Positions 1 to 5,430 of a stretch of 5,829 nucleotides of DNA are shown here, one piece after another. The DNA is from JBDSLU01 sp039916225. GTDB lineage: Bacteria; Acidobacteriota; Vicinamibacteria; Vicinamibacterales; Vicinamibacteraceae. The notes under the pieces were generated by a model, which searched no databases, was not told the origin of the DNA, and saw nothing but the letters and a program-made list of their open reading frames with translations. Made by a program: the position numbers and the translations under genes. The stretch is from assembly GCA_039916225.1 (NCBI GenBank), contig JBDSLU010000188.1:1-5829 (forward strand). The letters are read 5' to 3'. Every line of letters starts with the position of its first letter. The first letter of the stretch is position 1.

Positions 1-1158
1 GTGACAGCGCCAGACGCGTCCCGCGTGAACGTGGTCCGCGAGCGTCTCGGGCTCCACGGTGATCTCGGTCCGCGGCGGCGACAGGCTGCGCAACGGGATG
101 CTCGGCTCCACGGCATGCCCGGCGACATCGTTGATGTCCTGCGGGCCGTTGATCCACGCGACGGCGGCACGCTTGTTGGCGACGTCCACCATGAGCGAGG
201 ACCGGAACCCGTGGGTGCCACCGTCGTGGGCGAGGAGCTCGCGGCCCATCGCCAATACGGCCACCCACCCCGCGAGCTGCTGCGTCGCCGGCTGGCGCGA
301 TGGGCGTCGAAGCGTGGTCATCCGGGCAAAGGCCGCCTTGAGGGGGCTGTCGCCACCCATCGCGGCCGCCGCGAAGGTCAGCATGTCCGAGGCCGTCGAT
401 CGAATGGCCCCGGCGCCCGCCAGCGCATCGAAGTCCCACCACGACACCGGATGCAGGGCCCCATCGTGCGCCGTCGCCATGCGCTGACGCTGCGCGGCTG
501 ACAGGGTGATGGTCGTGTCGCGCATCCCGAGCGGGCCGAAGACGCGGCGGCGGACCAGGTCCTGGTAGGTCGTCCCCGCCTTCACGGCGAGCGCGTGCCC
601 GAGCAGCCCGACGCCGAGGTTCGAATACTCCCATTGGCTCCCGGGGGCGCGGGTCAATGCGTAGCTGGCGAGAAAGGCGTGAAGGTCGGGCGCGCGATAG
701 GTGGCGTACGGATTATCGAGCGCGCCGACATCGAGATTACTTGGGAGGCGCGGCAGGCCGGACGTATGCGTCGTCAGATCCGCCAGCGTGATCGCCCGTC
801 CGTCCCGCGTCGGCAGCGTGAGCCGCGGCAGCAACCGGCTCACCGGATCGTCGAACGCCACCTCGCCACGCTCCACCATGTCGGCGAGGAGCAGCGCGGT
901 GAACACCTTGGTGATCGATCCGATCTCGAACAGCGTGTCGGCGGACGGCGCCGGCCCGTCGGCGCTGATGCGCCCGTAGACCGTGAAGAGACGACTGCCG
1001 TTCGGCGTCAGACGCCCTACCACCGCGCCCGTCCCCTGTCGCCCGACGTCGACGCGGTTCGCCAGCGCCGCTCGCAGCGGATCGTCCTGCGCCGTGAGCG
1101 GCACGGCGAGCCAGACGGCAGCGGCGCAGAGCGCGTGGATGACGATCGATCGCAGCAT
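1..1158 (-). CDS. Secreted serine beta-lactamase-family (AmpC-like) hydrolase, 3' end outside window
   Basis: This is a periplasmic or secreted serine hydrolase of the class C beta-lactamase / DD-peptidase / esterase superfamily. The window holds its first 386 codons and the frame is still open at base 1. A signal peptide covers residues 1-23, with likely cleavage after LTA. The catalytic S-x-x-K motif is SITK (81-84), the second motif is YSN (178-180), and the KTG-equivalent is HDG at 311-313 in HDGGTHGF. HTSG (131-134) and the glycine/STASDM stretch (about 248-260) are also typical of the family. Residues from about 365 leave the core fold and may begin a C-terminal accessory domain. The ATG follows AGGAG at a 5-nt spacing. 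That Shine-Dalgarno sequence lies inside the end of the upstream membrane-protein gene, whose stop is only 2 bp away, so the two are surely co-transcribed. The substrate cannot be read from sequence: it could be a beta-lactam, a peptidoglycan peptide, or an ester or D-amino-acid peptide. Confidence 0.92.
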   Translation of the reverse strand, partial: MLRSIVIHALCAAAVWLAVPLTAQDDPLRAALANRVDVGRQGTGAVVGRLTPNGSRLFTVYGRISADGPAPSADTLFEIGSITKVFTALLLADMVERGEVAFDDPVSRLLPRLTLPTRDGRAITLADLTTHTSGLPRLPSNLDVGALDNPYATYRAPDLHAFLASYALTRAPGSQWEYSNLGVGLLGHALAVKAGTTYQDLVRRRVFGPLGMRDTTITLSAAQRQRMATAHDGALHPVSWWDFDALAGAGAIRSTASDMLTFAAAAMGGDSPLKAAFARMTTLRRPSRQPATQQLAGWVAVLAMGRELLAHDGGTHGFRSSLMVDVANKRAAVAWINGPQDINDVAGHAVEPSIPLRSLSPPRTEITVEPETLADHVHAGRVWRCH

Positions 1159-1160
1159 GA

Positions 1161-1730
1161 TCACTCCTGATACAAGGCTTCGAGGCGGGCGCGTTCGGAC
1201 ATCAGCCTGGCGACGCCGACCCGCACGTTCAGCACGCCGAGACCGACGTAGATCGCGCTCACCACGCCGAGGAACACCAGCGTCGCGATGGGGTTCTTGG
1301 GCCACAGCGGCACGGCCTGGAGGGCGGGCGGGACGTAGAGCGGCAGCAAATACCAGTACGGCACGGTCCGCGTCAGGGCGATCTGGCGATCGAGCCTGGC
1401 CACCAGCGCCGCGTGATAGGCGCCGGCATCGGCGGCGGCGTCCAGGGCGACCGTGTGGCGATGCTGCCACCACAGATACGCGACGACGAACGACACGCAG
1501 CCGAACGACACGGCATTCGACAGCCGCTCGTGACCGGTGACGATCCCCCAGGCGAACCAGGCGAGCACGCCCCCGGCGGCCAGCGATTCGATGACGTTGC
1601 GGCGCGAGATCATCCGGTCGAACCGGCCCATCGACGCGCGGGCCGCCAGCCGCGCGACCTCGGCGGCGTCGGGCGCGTTCGAGACCCCCTGCTGCCACAG
1701 CAGCATGAGTTCGTCGTCGGTGTGGCTCAT
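1161..1730 (-). CDS. Four-helix membrane protein coupled to the ECF sigma factor (candidate anti-sigma factor)
   Basis: This 189-aa protein has a soluble N-terminal segment (1-45, beginning MSHTDDELMLLWQQG) and four predicted membrane helices at about 46-64, 70-88, 124-143 and 147-167. A charged loop (89-123) lies between helices 2 and 3, and a short helical tail ends in YQE. Its ATG overlaps the stop of the sigma-factor gene as ATGA and is preceded by AGGAGGAG at 5 nt, so the two are translated together. Such tight coupling to an ECF sigma gene is the usual arrangement for a cognate anti-sigma factor. I see neither the HxxxCxxC zinc motif of ZAS proteins nor a recognisable RskA-like layout, so the anti-sigma role rests on context alone. 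It could instead be an unrelated membrane partner of the hydrolase encoded 2 bp downstream. Confidence 0.85.
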   Translation of the reverse strand: MSHTDDELMLLWQQGVSNAPDAAEVARLAARASMGRFDRMISRRNVIESLAAGGVLAWFAWGIVTGHERLSNAVSFGCVSFVVAYLWWQHRHTVALDAAADAGAYHAALVARLDRQIALTRTVPYWYLLPLYVPPALQAVPLWPKNPIATLVFLGVVSAIYVGLGVLNVRVGVARLMSERARLEALYQE

Positions 1731-2248
1731 GCGCGCTCCTCCTGTCGTCGAACGCTCGCCGCCAGCTTCTGCCTCGTCCGCGTCAGCCGCGTGGCGATGC
1801 TCCCCGCCGACAACCCCGTGACGGCCTCGATCTCGGCGGCCGACAGCCCTTCGAGGTGCAGGACGACGATCTGTCGATCGACGAGCGGCAGTTCACCGAC
1901 CGCGGCCCACAGGCGCTCGCGGCGTTCGGCGTCGATCGCCGTCGATTCCTGGGTCGCGGCCGGGGCGGGCACCTCCGGCAGATCCCCCGGCCGCTCACGG
2001 CTGGCGCGGCGATGATGCCGCGTCATGTGGGTGATGGCGGTGTTGTGCGCGACCCGATAGAGCCAGGTGCGCTCGCTGGCGTCGCCGCGGAAGCGCGGCA
2101 GCGCCGTCCACAGCCCCAGGGCGATCTCCTGCACGAGGTCCTCCCGTCCGGCGGCATCGCGGGTGTAGGACGCGACCAGCCGTCGCAGCGCCGGCAGGTG
2201 CCGGCGCAGGAGTTCGTCGAAGGTCGCTCGCCGGTCCGCGTGTCTCAC
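1727..2248 (-). CDS. ECF-type RNA polymerase sigma factor
   Basis: This 173-aa alternative sigma factor has only regions 2 and 4, as expected for an extracytoplasmic-function sigma. Region 2 spans about 10-80. Its DAAGREDLVQEIALGLW stretch (31-47) matches the core-binding helix, and the RTWLYRVAHNTAITHMTR segment that follows provides the -10 recognition surface. A linker at about 80-115 is rich in Pro, Ala and Glu. Region 4 (about 116-165) starts ELPLVDRQIVVL and contains the helix-turn-helix LSAAEIEAVTGLSAGSIATRL. The start is GTG. It is the only start codon after an in-frame TAA at 2284-2282, and no well-spaced Shine-Dalgarno precedes it. The GTG overlaps the stop of an upstream open stretch as GTGA, suggesting coupled translation. 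With the membrane protein that overlaps its 3' end it forms a likely sigma/anti-sigma pair inside the LiaF/LytS/LytTR operon. Its target promoters cannot be told from here. Confidence 0.93.
   Translation of the reverse strand: MRHADRRATFDELLRRHLPALRRLVASYTRDAAGREDLVQEIALGLWTALPRFRGDASERTWLYRVAHNTAITHMTRHHRRASRERPGDLPEVPAPAATQESTAIDAERRERLWAAVGELPLVDRQIVVLHLEGLSAAEIEAVTGLSAGSIATRLTRTRQKLAASVRRQEERA
1736..1743 (-). promoter_or_regulatory. Strong Shine-Dalgarno for the four-helix membrane protein
   Basis: AGGAGGAG lies 5 nt before the ATG and inside the last codons of the sigma-factor gene. It fixes the start within the ATGA overlap. It also contrasts with the sigma gene, which has no comparable site, so the membrane protein may be made at an equal or higher rate than the sigma factor. 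Confidence 0.8.
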
Positions 2249-2371
2249 TCGAAGGAGGTAGTCTCCGGCGCGGCGGGTTTCTTACGGGACCGGCCTGCTG
2301 GCCGTCGCGCCCCGGGCTCAGCGGTGATGGCGGCGTCGATCGCGTCGATGGCCGTCGAGTCGAATCGTCAT
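2245..2371 (-). other. Open stretch between regulator and sigma gene: possible small overlapping gene, interrupted gene or readthrough tail
   Basis: After the regulator's TGA (2370-2368) the same frame stays open for 40 codons and ends at a TGA (2247-2245) that overlaps the sigma GTG as GTGA. The translated text looks protein-like: an acidic/alanine start containing STAIDAIDAAITAEPG, then a basic, Pro/Ala-rich tail with RSRKKPAAPE. By my count about 80% of its codons end in G or C. The frame has no ATG, GTG or TTG. An ATG at 2371-2369 overlaps the regulator's stop as ATGA but lies one frame off and stops after 17 codons (TGA 2320-2318). Skipping one base between 2371 and 2320 would join the two into a gene of about 42 codons, coupled at both ends. 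The alternatives are UGA readthrough that extends the regulator (the stop is followed by C, a leaky context), or a non-coding spacer. A plain non-coding spacer remains quite possible. Confidence 0.3.
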
Positions 2372-3126
2372 GCGCCGTCCAGGAGCGCCGTCAGGCGCTG
2401 ATACCCGCTGCGGCTGACCGGCAGGCGCCGGCCGTCCTTGAGAATCACCACCCGACTGTCGCGGGTCAGCGGCTCGACGCGGGCAATCCGCGTCAGGTTG
2501 ACGATGAACGACCGGTGGATACGGACGAAGGCCCGCGCGTCGAGCTCGGCCTCGACCTCGGCGAGGGGCTGCTCCTTGAGGTACTCCTGGCCGGCGGAAT
2601 GGAACCCCACGTAGTCGTCACGGGCCTGCACGTAGTCGAGGGCGTCGACGTCGATGACGTGGACCCGCGTCCCGTCGCGGACCAGGATCCGCTCGGCCGG
2701 GCCACGCTCGCTGACCGGCGGCCGCAGCGAGGACACCGGCGGCAAGGCCGGCTGCCCTGGCGCGCGCAGGCGGACGCGGGCGATGGCCTCGCCGAGCCGT
2801 TCCGCGCTGACCGGCTTGAGCAGGTAGTCGACGGCATGCACCGCGAAGGCCCGCACCGCGAACTCGTCGTAGGCGGTGACGAAGATGACCGGCGTCGCCC
2901 GGCCGATCAGCTCGACCACTTCGAAGCCATCGAGCTTGGGCATCTGGATGTCGAGCAGCACCAGGTCCGGCGACTGCTCGGCCACCACCTTCACCGCCTC
3001 GAAGCCGTTGGCACACTCGGCGACGAGCTCGACGCCGGGCATCCCGGCCAGGTATTCGCGCAGGACCTGCCGCGCCAGCGGTTCGTCGTCGACGATGATC
3101 GTGCGCAGCGCGCGTTCCTCGCTCAT
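2368..3126 (-). CDS. LytTR-family response regulator
   Basis: This 252-aa DNA-binding response regulator has an N-terminal receiver domain at about 7-122. The acidic pair is D13/D14, the phospho-acceptor is D59 in LLDIQMP, the switch threonine is T84 in FVTAYDEFA, and the conserved lysine is K104 in LLKP. A Pro-rich linker (123-143) leads to a LytTR DNA-binding domain at about 145-249, marked by DYVQARDDYV and FVRIHRSFIVNL and ending SRSGYQRLTALL. This is the full length usual for the LytR/AgrA/AlgR class. The ATG overlaps the kinase stop as ATGA, and AAGGAG precedes it by 5 nt, so kinase and regulator are translated together and form one two-component system. LytTR proteins typically bind paired direct repeats about two helical turns apart; such a pair lies upstream of the operon at 5386-5426. 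Bacillus LiaR is of the NarL/FixJ class, so the LytTR type here is a different solution. Confidence 0.96.
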   Translation of the reverse strand: MSEERALRTIIVDDEPLARQVLREYLAGMPGVELVAECANGFEAVKVVAEQSPDLVLLDIQMPKLDGFEVVELIGRATPVIFVTAYDEFAVRAFAVHAVDYLLKPVSAERLGEAIARVRLRAPGQPALPPVSSLRPPVSERGPAERILVRDGTRVHVIDVDALDYVQARDDYVGFHSAGQEYLKEQPLAEVEAELDARAFVRIHRSFIVNLTRIARVEPLTRDSRVVILKDGRRLPVSRSGYQRLTALLDGA

Positions 3127-4169
3127 GGCGTCTCCTTGACGCGGATCGCCGGCAGCCGGATCTCAGCCCGGAACCGCTGGCCATCGCCGCCGACGCGCAG
3201 CTGCCCGACGCGGCCGTAGCCAGCCTCGAGGCGGCGCCGGACGTTGTCCAGCCCGACAGCCGGCCGGCCGCTTCGCGCCTTGGGCGGCCCGTCGACCGGA
3301 TTCTCGATCGTCACCACCAGCTCGGCACCGTCGATGCGCGCCTCGATCGACACCGTGCCGCCGTCGAGGCGTTGCGCCACGCCGTGCCGCAGCGCGTTCT
3401 CGGCGAGCGGCTGGACGATCAGCGGCGGGATGGCGATCGACAGCGCCTCCGGCGCGATCGAACGCTCGAGGGTCAGACGCTCCCCGAAGCGGACCTGTTC
3501 GATGGCCAGGAATTGATCGACCAGGGCCAGTTCCTGCCCGAGTGGAATCCGCTCGAGCGACGAGAGATGCAGCGTGCCGCGCAGGAAGTCGCCGAGCAGG
3601 AGGCACATACGTCGCGCCGCCGGCGGATCGGCGGAGGTCAGCGCGCTGATCGAGTTGAGGCTGTTGAACAGGAAGTGCGGCGTGAGCTGGGCACGGAGCG
3701 CGCGCAGCTCGGCCTGCGCGGCCAGCGACTGCGCCGTCGCCGCGCGCGTCTCGGCGACGCGGGAGGCGTCGACGGCGAGCGCCAGGTAGTGCAGCACCGA
3801 GGACAGCAGGAACACCGGCACAGCGCGGCCGAACATCGCCGATTCGAGGCCGACGAAGCTGGCCCCGGACGGCGGGCTGGCCAGCGTCAGCAGCAGCGCG
3901 TGCGCCAGCAGGGCCCACAGCGACGCCGAGATGAGCGCGACGAGCAGTTGGACGAGCGGCGGCCGCCACAGCGGCGCCGAGCGCAGCGGGAAGCGCTGGC
4001 AGAGATACCAGGGCGTGAGGCAGATGAAGCCGAAGACCAGGACGAGCGGCACGACGACCGCCGCCACCGCCGCGCCGAGGCGCTCCAGGTAGACGAGCGC
4101 TCCGCCGAGCACCAGCCAGAGCACGGCATAGGCCAGGGTCAGGTCGCGGCGCGCGAGAAGAGGATGCAC
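3123..4169 (-). CDS. LytS-type membrane sensor histidine kinase
   Basis: This 348-aa sensor kinase has four hydrophobic segments at about 12-29, 33-52, 71-97 and 115-133, with little periplasmic domain between them. A helical linker (134-160) follows. The His_kinase (LytS/YehU) motif LTPHFLFNSLNS places the phospho-accepting histidine at H165. The HATPase_c domain shows its N-box as PLAENALRHG (N258) and a G-box as VGLDNVRRRL (G306). The small extracytoplasmic part suggests it senses within the membrane or through a partner, and the LiaF-like protein encoded just upstream is the obvious candidate. The start is GTG, with an in-frame TAG 24 bases upstream and no clear Shine-Dalgarno, so translation may depend on upstream ribosomes. 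Its stop overlaps the regulator's ATG. Phosphotransfer to the LytTR regulator is inferred from family and gene order. Confidence 0.95.
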   Translation of the reverse strand: MHPLLARRDLTLAYAVLWLVLGGALVYLERLGAAVAAVVVPLVLVFGFICLTPWYLCQRFPLRSAPLWRPPLVQLLVALISASLWALLAHALLLTLASPPSGASFVGLESAMFGRAVPVFLLSSVLHYLALAVDASRVAETRAATAQSLAAQAELRALRAQLTPHFLFNSLNSISALTSADPPAARRMCLLLGDFLRGTLHLSSLERIPLGQELALVDQFLAIEQVRFGERLTLERSIAPEALSIAIPPLIVQPLAENALRHGVAQRLDGGTVSIEARIDGAELVVTIENPVDGPPKARSGRPAVGLDNVRRRLEAGYGRVGQLRVGGDGQRFRAEIRLPAIRVKETP

Positions 4170-4190
4170 GATGGCGTGGCCGGCCCGGGC

Positions 4191-4205
4191 CTAGTGGGAC
4201 ACTAG
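4191..4205. repeat. Perfect inverted repeat at the LiaF stop codon
   Basis: CTAGTG and CACTAG flank a 3-bp centre, giving 6-bp perfect arms. The LiaF-like gene's TAG stop lies within one arm. A second palindrome, GGCCCGGGCC (4181-4190), is directly adjacent on the kinase side. Together they fill most of the 32-bp spacer before the kinase GTG. This could be an mRNA structure that tunes kinase translation, a protein-binding site, or chance. Confidence 0.45.
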
Positions 4206-5059
4206 TTCTTGACCTCGACCCCGCCCATGAAGGCGTTGCCGCGCAGGATCACGCGGTGGGTCGGCACGGCCGGCGGCGTCGTGCTGTCGACGATCCCGCC
4301 GAGGATCGGCCAGGCTTCATTCTGGATCAGCCAGCCGGGTGGGACACGCATGTCGATGCCGCCCCACATCGCGAAGACCTGAATGACCAGCGGCTCGGAG
4401 GTCGGCGTGGCGTCGCGCAGATCGATGTCGCACCCGCCCATCACCGCCGACACCTCGACGTGGGCCAGCGTACCGCGGTGGCGGCGTTCGGCCCCCTGCA
4501 GCATGGCGAAGACACGGAGGACGTGCCCCGGCGCGCCGCTCTGACTGGACGCCGCGGCGCCAGCTGGACCGGTCGATCCTTCCCCGCTGAACGGGCCGCC
4601 GAACGGGCCGTCGAACCGTGGCGCGAAGCCGGCGTCACCCATCGGCCCGAACGGCGGCGGGACGCCAAGCGGCGGAAGCGGCTGCGAGGGGTCGGGCATC
4701 CCGGGCCAGCGCTCGCGGCGCTGCCGGCGGCCGAACATGAACTTGAGGCCCAGGGCGACCAGCAGCAGCGGCAGGAAGTCCGACAGGCGGAAGCGGAAGA
4801 CGTCCAGGTTGCGCAGCAGGAACGCCGCGCCGACGGCGATCCAGCCGGTCCCGAGGATGTAGTCCCGCATCTCGCGGCCCTGGACGACGTAGACGGCGCC
4901 GACCAGGATCGGTACGGTCGGCCAGAAGCGCAGCACCTCCTGCGCCTCGACGAAACCCAGGTTGTCGAGGGTCAGGATGACGCCCAGCATCGCCAGCGAC
5001 ACGCCGATGAACGTGTGCGGCGTGAATTCGACCGAGCGGCGCGGCGGCATCCGCCCCAT
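4202..5059 (-). CDS. LiaF-like envelope-stress protein (LiaF_TM / cell-wall-active antibiotic response)
   Basis: This 285-aa membrane protein has an N-terminal LiaF_TM (DUF5668-like) domain with four helices at about 17-33, 45-60, 69-84 and 93-110, ending in a basic RRQRRER stretch. A long Pro/Gly/Ala-rich linker follows (about 117-178). The C-terminal LiaF-like beta domain (about 180-285) has its repeated glycine-pair motifs VMGGCDIDLRDA, MWGGIDMRVPPGW, ILGGIVDS and FMGGVEVKN. In Firmicutes, LiaF restrains the LiaS kinase until cell-wall damage. Here the partner is presumably the LytS kinase encoded 32 bp downstream. The chosen ATG follows GGGAG at 7 nt and lies 14 bp after the preceding gene's stop. 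The frame is open much further upstream, but that part overlaps the 78-aa gene and reads as low-complexity Arg/Pro text, so I reject the longer start. Another ATG three codons in (5050) is possible. Confidence 0.92.
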   Translation of the reverse strand: MGRMPPRRSVEFTPHTFIGVSLAMLGVILTLDNLGFVEAQEVLRFWPTVPILVGAVYVVQGREMRDYILGTGWIAVGAAFLLRNLDVFRFRLSDFLPLLLVALGLKFMFGRRQRRERWPGMPDPSQPLPPLGVPPPFGPMGDAGFAPRFDGPFGGPFSGEGSTGPAGAAASSQSGAPGHVLRVFAMLQGAERRHRGTLAHVEVSAVMGGCDIDLRDATPTSEPLVIQVFAMWGGIDMRVPPGWLIQNEAWPILGGIVDSTTPPAVPTHRVILRGNAFMGGVEVKN

Positions 5060-5066
5060 CGTATCG

Positions 5067-5071
5067 CTCCC
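5067..5071 (-). promoter_or_regulatory. Shine-Dalgarno that decides the LiaF-like start
   Basis: GGGAG stands 7 nt before the ATG at 5059, within the short spacer after the 78-aa gene. It supports the 285-aa form over the much longer open frame that reaches back to about 5386. Confidence 0.7.
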
Positions 5072-5073
5072 GA

Positions 5074-5310
5074 TCACAGCCACGCCACCAGCGGACGGGC
5101 CGCTTCGATGACGACGGCCAGGACGACCTTGAAAATCGCCGGGAGTCCACCCGGCGCGGCGCTCGCCACGCGGTCCGGCGAGGTGAGGAGCGTCCACATC
5201 AGCAGCATGGCGAACAGTGCGGCTGTAGCGGCCACGAACCCGAACAGGGTGAGCCCGGTGCTCAGCCGGTGGTCCACGTCGGGAATCGTCTCGAGGGCTG
5301 GGTGCATCAT
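5074..5310 (-). CDS. Small two-helix membrane protein, unknown function
   Basis: I do not recognise this 78-aa protein. A short acidic N-terminus (1-16) leads to a strong membrane helix at about 18-43 (LSTGLTLFGFVAATA and onward), then a polar stretch (SPDRVASAAPGG) and a second hydrophobic segment (57-78) that runs to the C-terminus. There is no signal-peptidase site or lipobox. Two ATG codons stand in tandem: GGAG is only 2 nt from the first but 5 nt from the second (5307), so a 77-aa product is slightly more likely. It is the first gene after the regulatory region and lies 14 bp upstream of the LiaF-like gene, so it is probably the operon's leader gene and part of the same membrane stress system. 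Its reality rests on a good Shine-Dalgarno, sensible protein composition and tight spacing. Confidence 0.75.
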   Translation of the reverse strand: MMHPALETIPDVDHRLSTGLTLFGFVAATAALFAMLLMWTLLTSPDRVASAAPGGLPAIFKVVLAVVIEAARPLVAWL

Positions 5311-5315
5311 GTCTC

Positions 5316-5345
5316 CGGCGCTCCACGGGGCAAAGCGGAGCGCCG
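5316..5345 (-). promoter_or_regulatory. 9-bp inverted repeat beside the first Shine-Dalgarno of the operon
   Basis: CGGCGCTCC and GGAGCGCCG form perfect 9-bp arms around a 12-nt centre. In the minus-strand transcript the downstream arm runs directly into the GGAG that serves the small membrane gene (5316-5313). It may act as an mRNA hairpin that affects ribosome access or stability, or as a dyad operator over the transcription start. Confidence 0.5.
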
Positions 5346-5351
5346 AGAGTG

Positions 5352-5380
5352 AGACTACGGGCCCTCTCCGGCGGCGGGAA
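5352..5380 (-). promoter_or_regulatory. Possible housekeeping promoter for the stress operon
   Basis: TAGTCT (5357-5352) fits a TAnnnT-type -10 box. A weak -35, TTCCCG (5380-5375), stands 17 nt upstream. Transcription would begin near 5345, at the outer edge of the inverted repeat, with the GTTCGC repeat pair centred about 50-70 bp upstream. The -35 matches the consensus at only three positions, so this is a suggestion. Confidence 0.25.
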
Positions 5381-5385
5381 CGGCA

Positions 5386-5426
5386 TCCCGGCGAACGCCG
5401 CGTCGCTCCCGGCGAACAGCGCGTCG
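5386..5426 (-). promoter_or_regulatory. 21-bp tandem repeat with GTTCGC core, candidate LytTR binding site
   Basis: On the plus strand TCCCGGCGAACGCCGCGTCG (5386-5405) recurs at 5407-5426 with two changes, at a 21-bp period. On the minus strand each unit carries GTTCGC (5396-5391 and 5417-5412). LytTR regulators are known to bind direct repeats of about 9 bp, core GTTN(A/G)(T/C), separated by 12-13 bp. The core and the period fit, but the bases 5' of GTT do not fit the general consensus well. The operon encodes a LytTR regulator, so autoregulation is a natural inference. Confidence 0.4.
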
Positions 5427-5430
5427 TGGG

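Noticed and set aside
1..501. Long plus-strand open frames across the hydrolase region and similar ones elsewhere
   Set aside because: They are antisense to a gene with clear catalytic motifs, are very rich in Arg, Gly and His, and have no family likeness or credible ribosome site. They are typical shadow frames of high-GC DNA.
1..1158. Calling the hydrolase a true AmpC beta-lactamase
   Set aside because: S-x-x-K, Y-x-N and HDG are shared with esterases and D-amino-acid peptidases, and a possible extra C-terminal domain begins before the window edge. Resistance function cannot be inferred.
2249..2285. ECF-type autoregulated promoter ahead of the sigma gene (GAAAC at 2281-2277, GACTA at 2263-2259)
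   Set aside because: The spacing is about 13 bp, shorter than the usual 16-17, and the -10 does not fit a known ECF motif well. The evidence is too weak to list.
2289..2305. Terminator hairpin CGGCC-TGCT-GGCCG between regulator and sigma gene
   Set aside because: It has only a 5-bp stem, no T-run, and lies within an open, possibly translated frame. It could be chance in GC-rich sequence.
4202..5386. 394-residue version of the LiaF-like protein starting near 5386
   Set aside because: The extra 109 residues are low-complexity Arg/Pro text and overlap the 78-aa gene and the regulatory region. A good Shine-Dalgarno precedes the ATG at 5059, where the LiaF_TM domain begins a few residues later.
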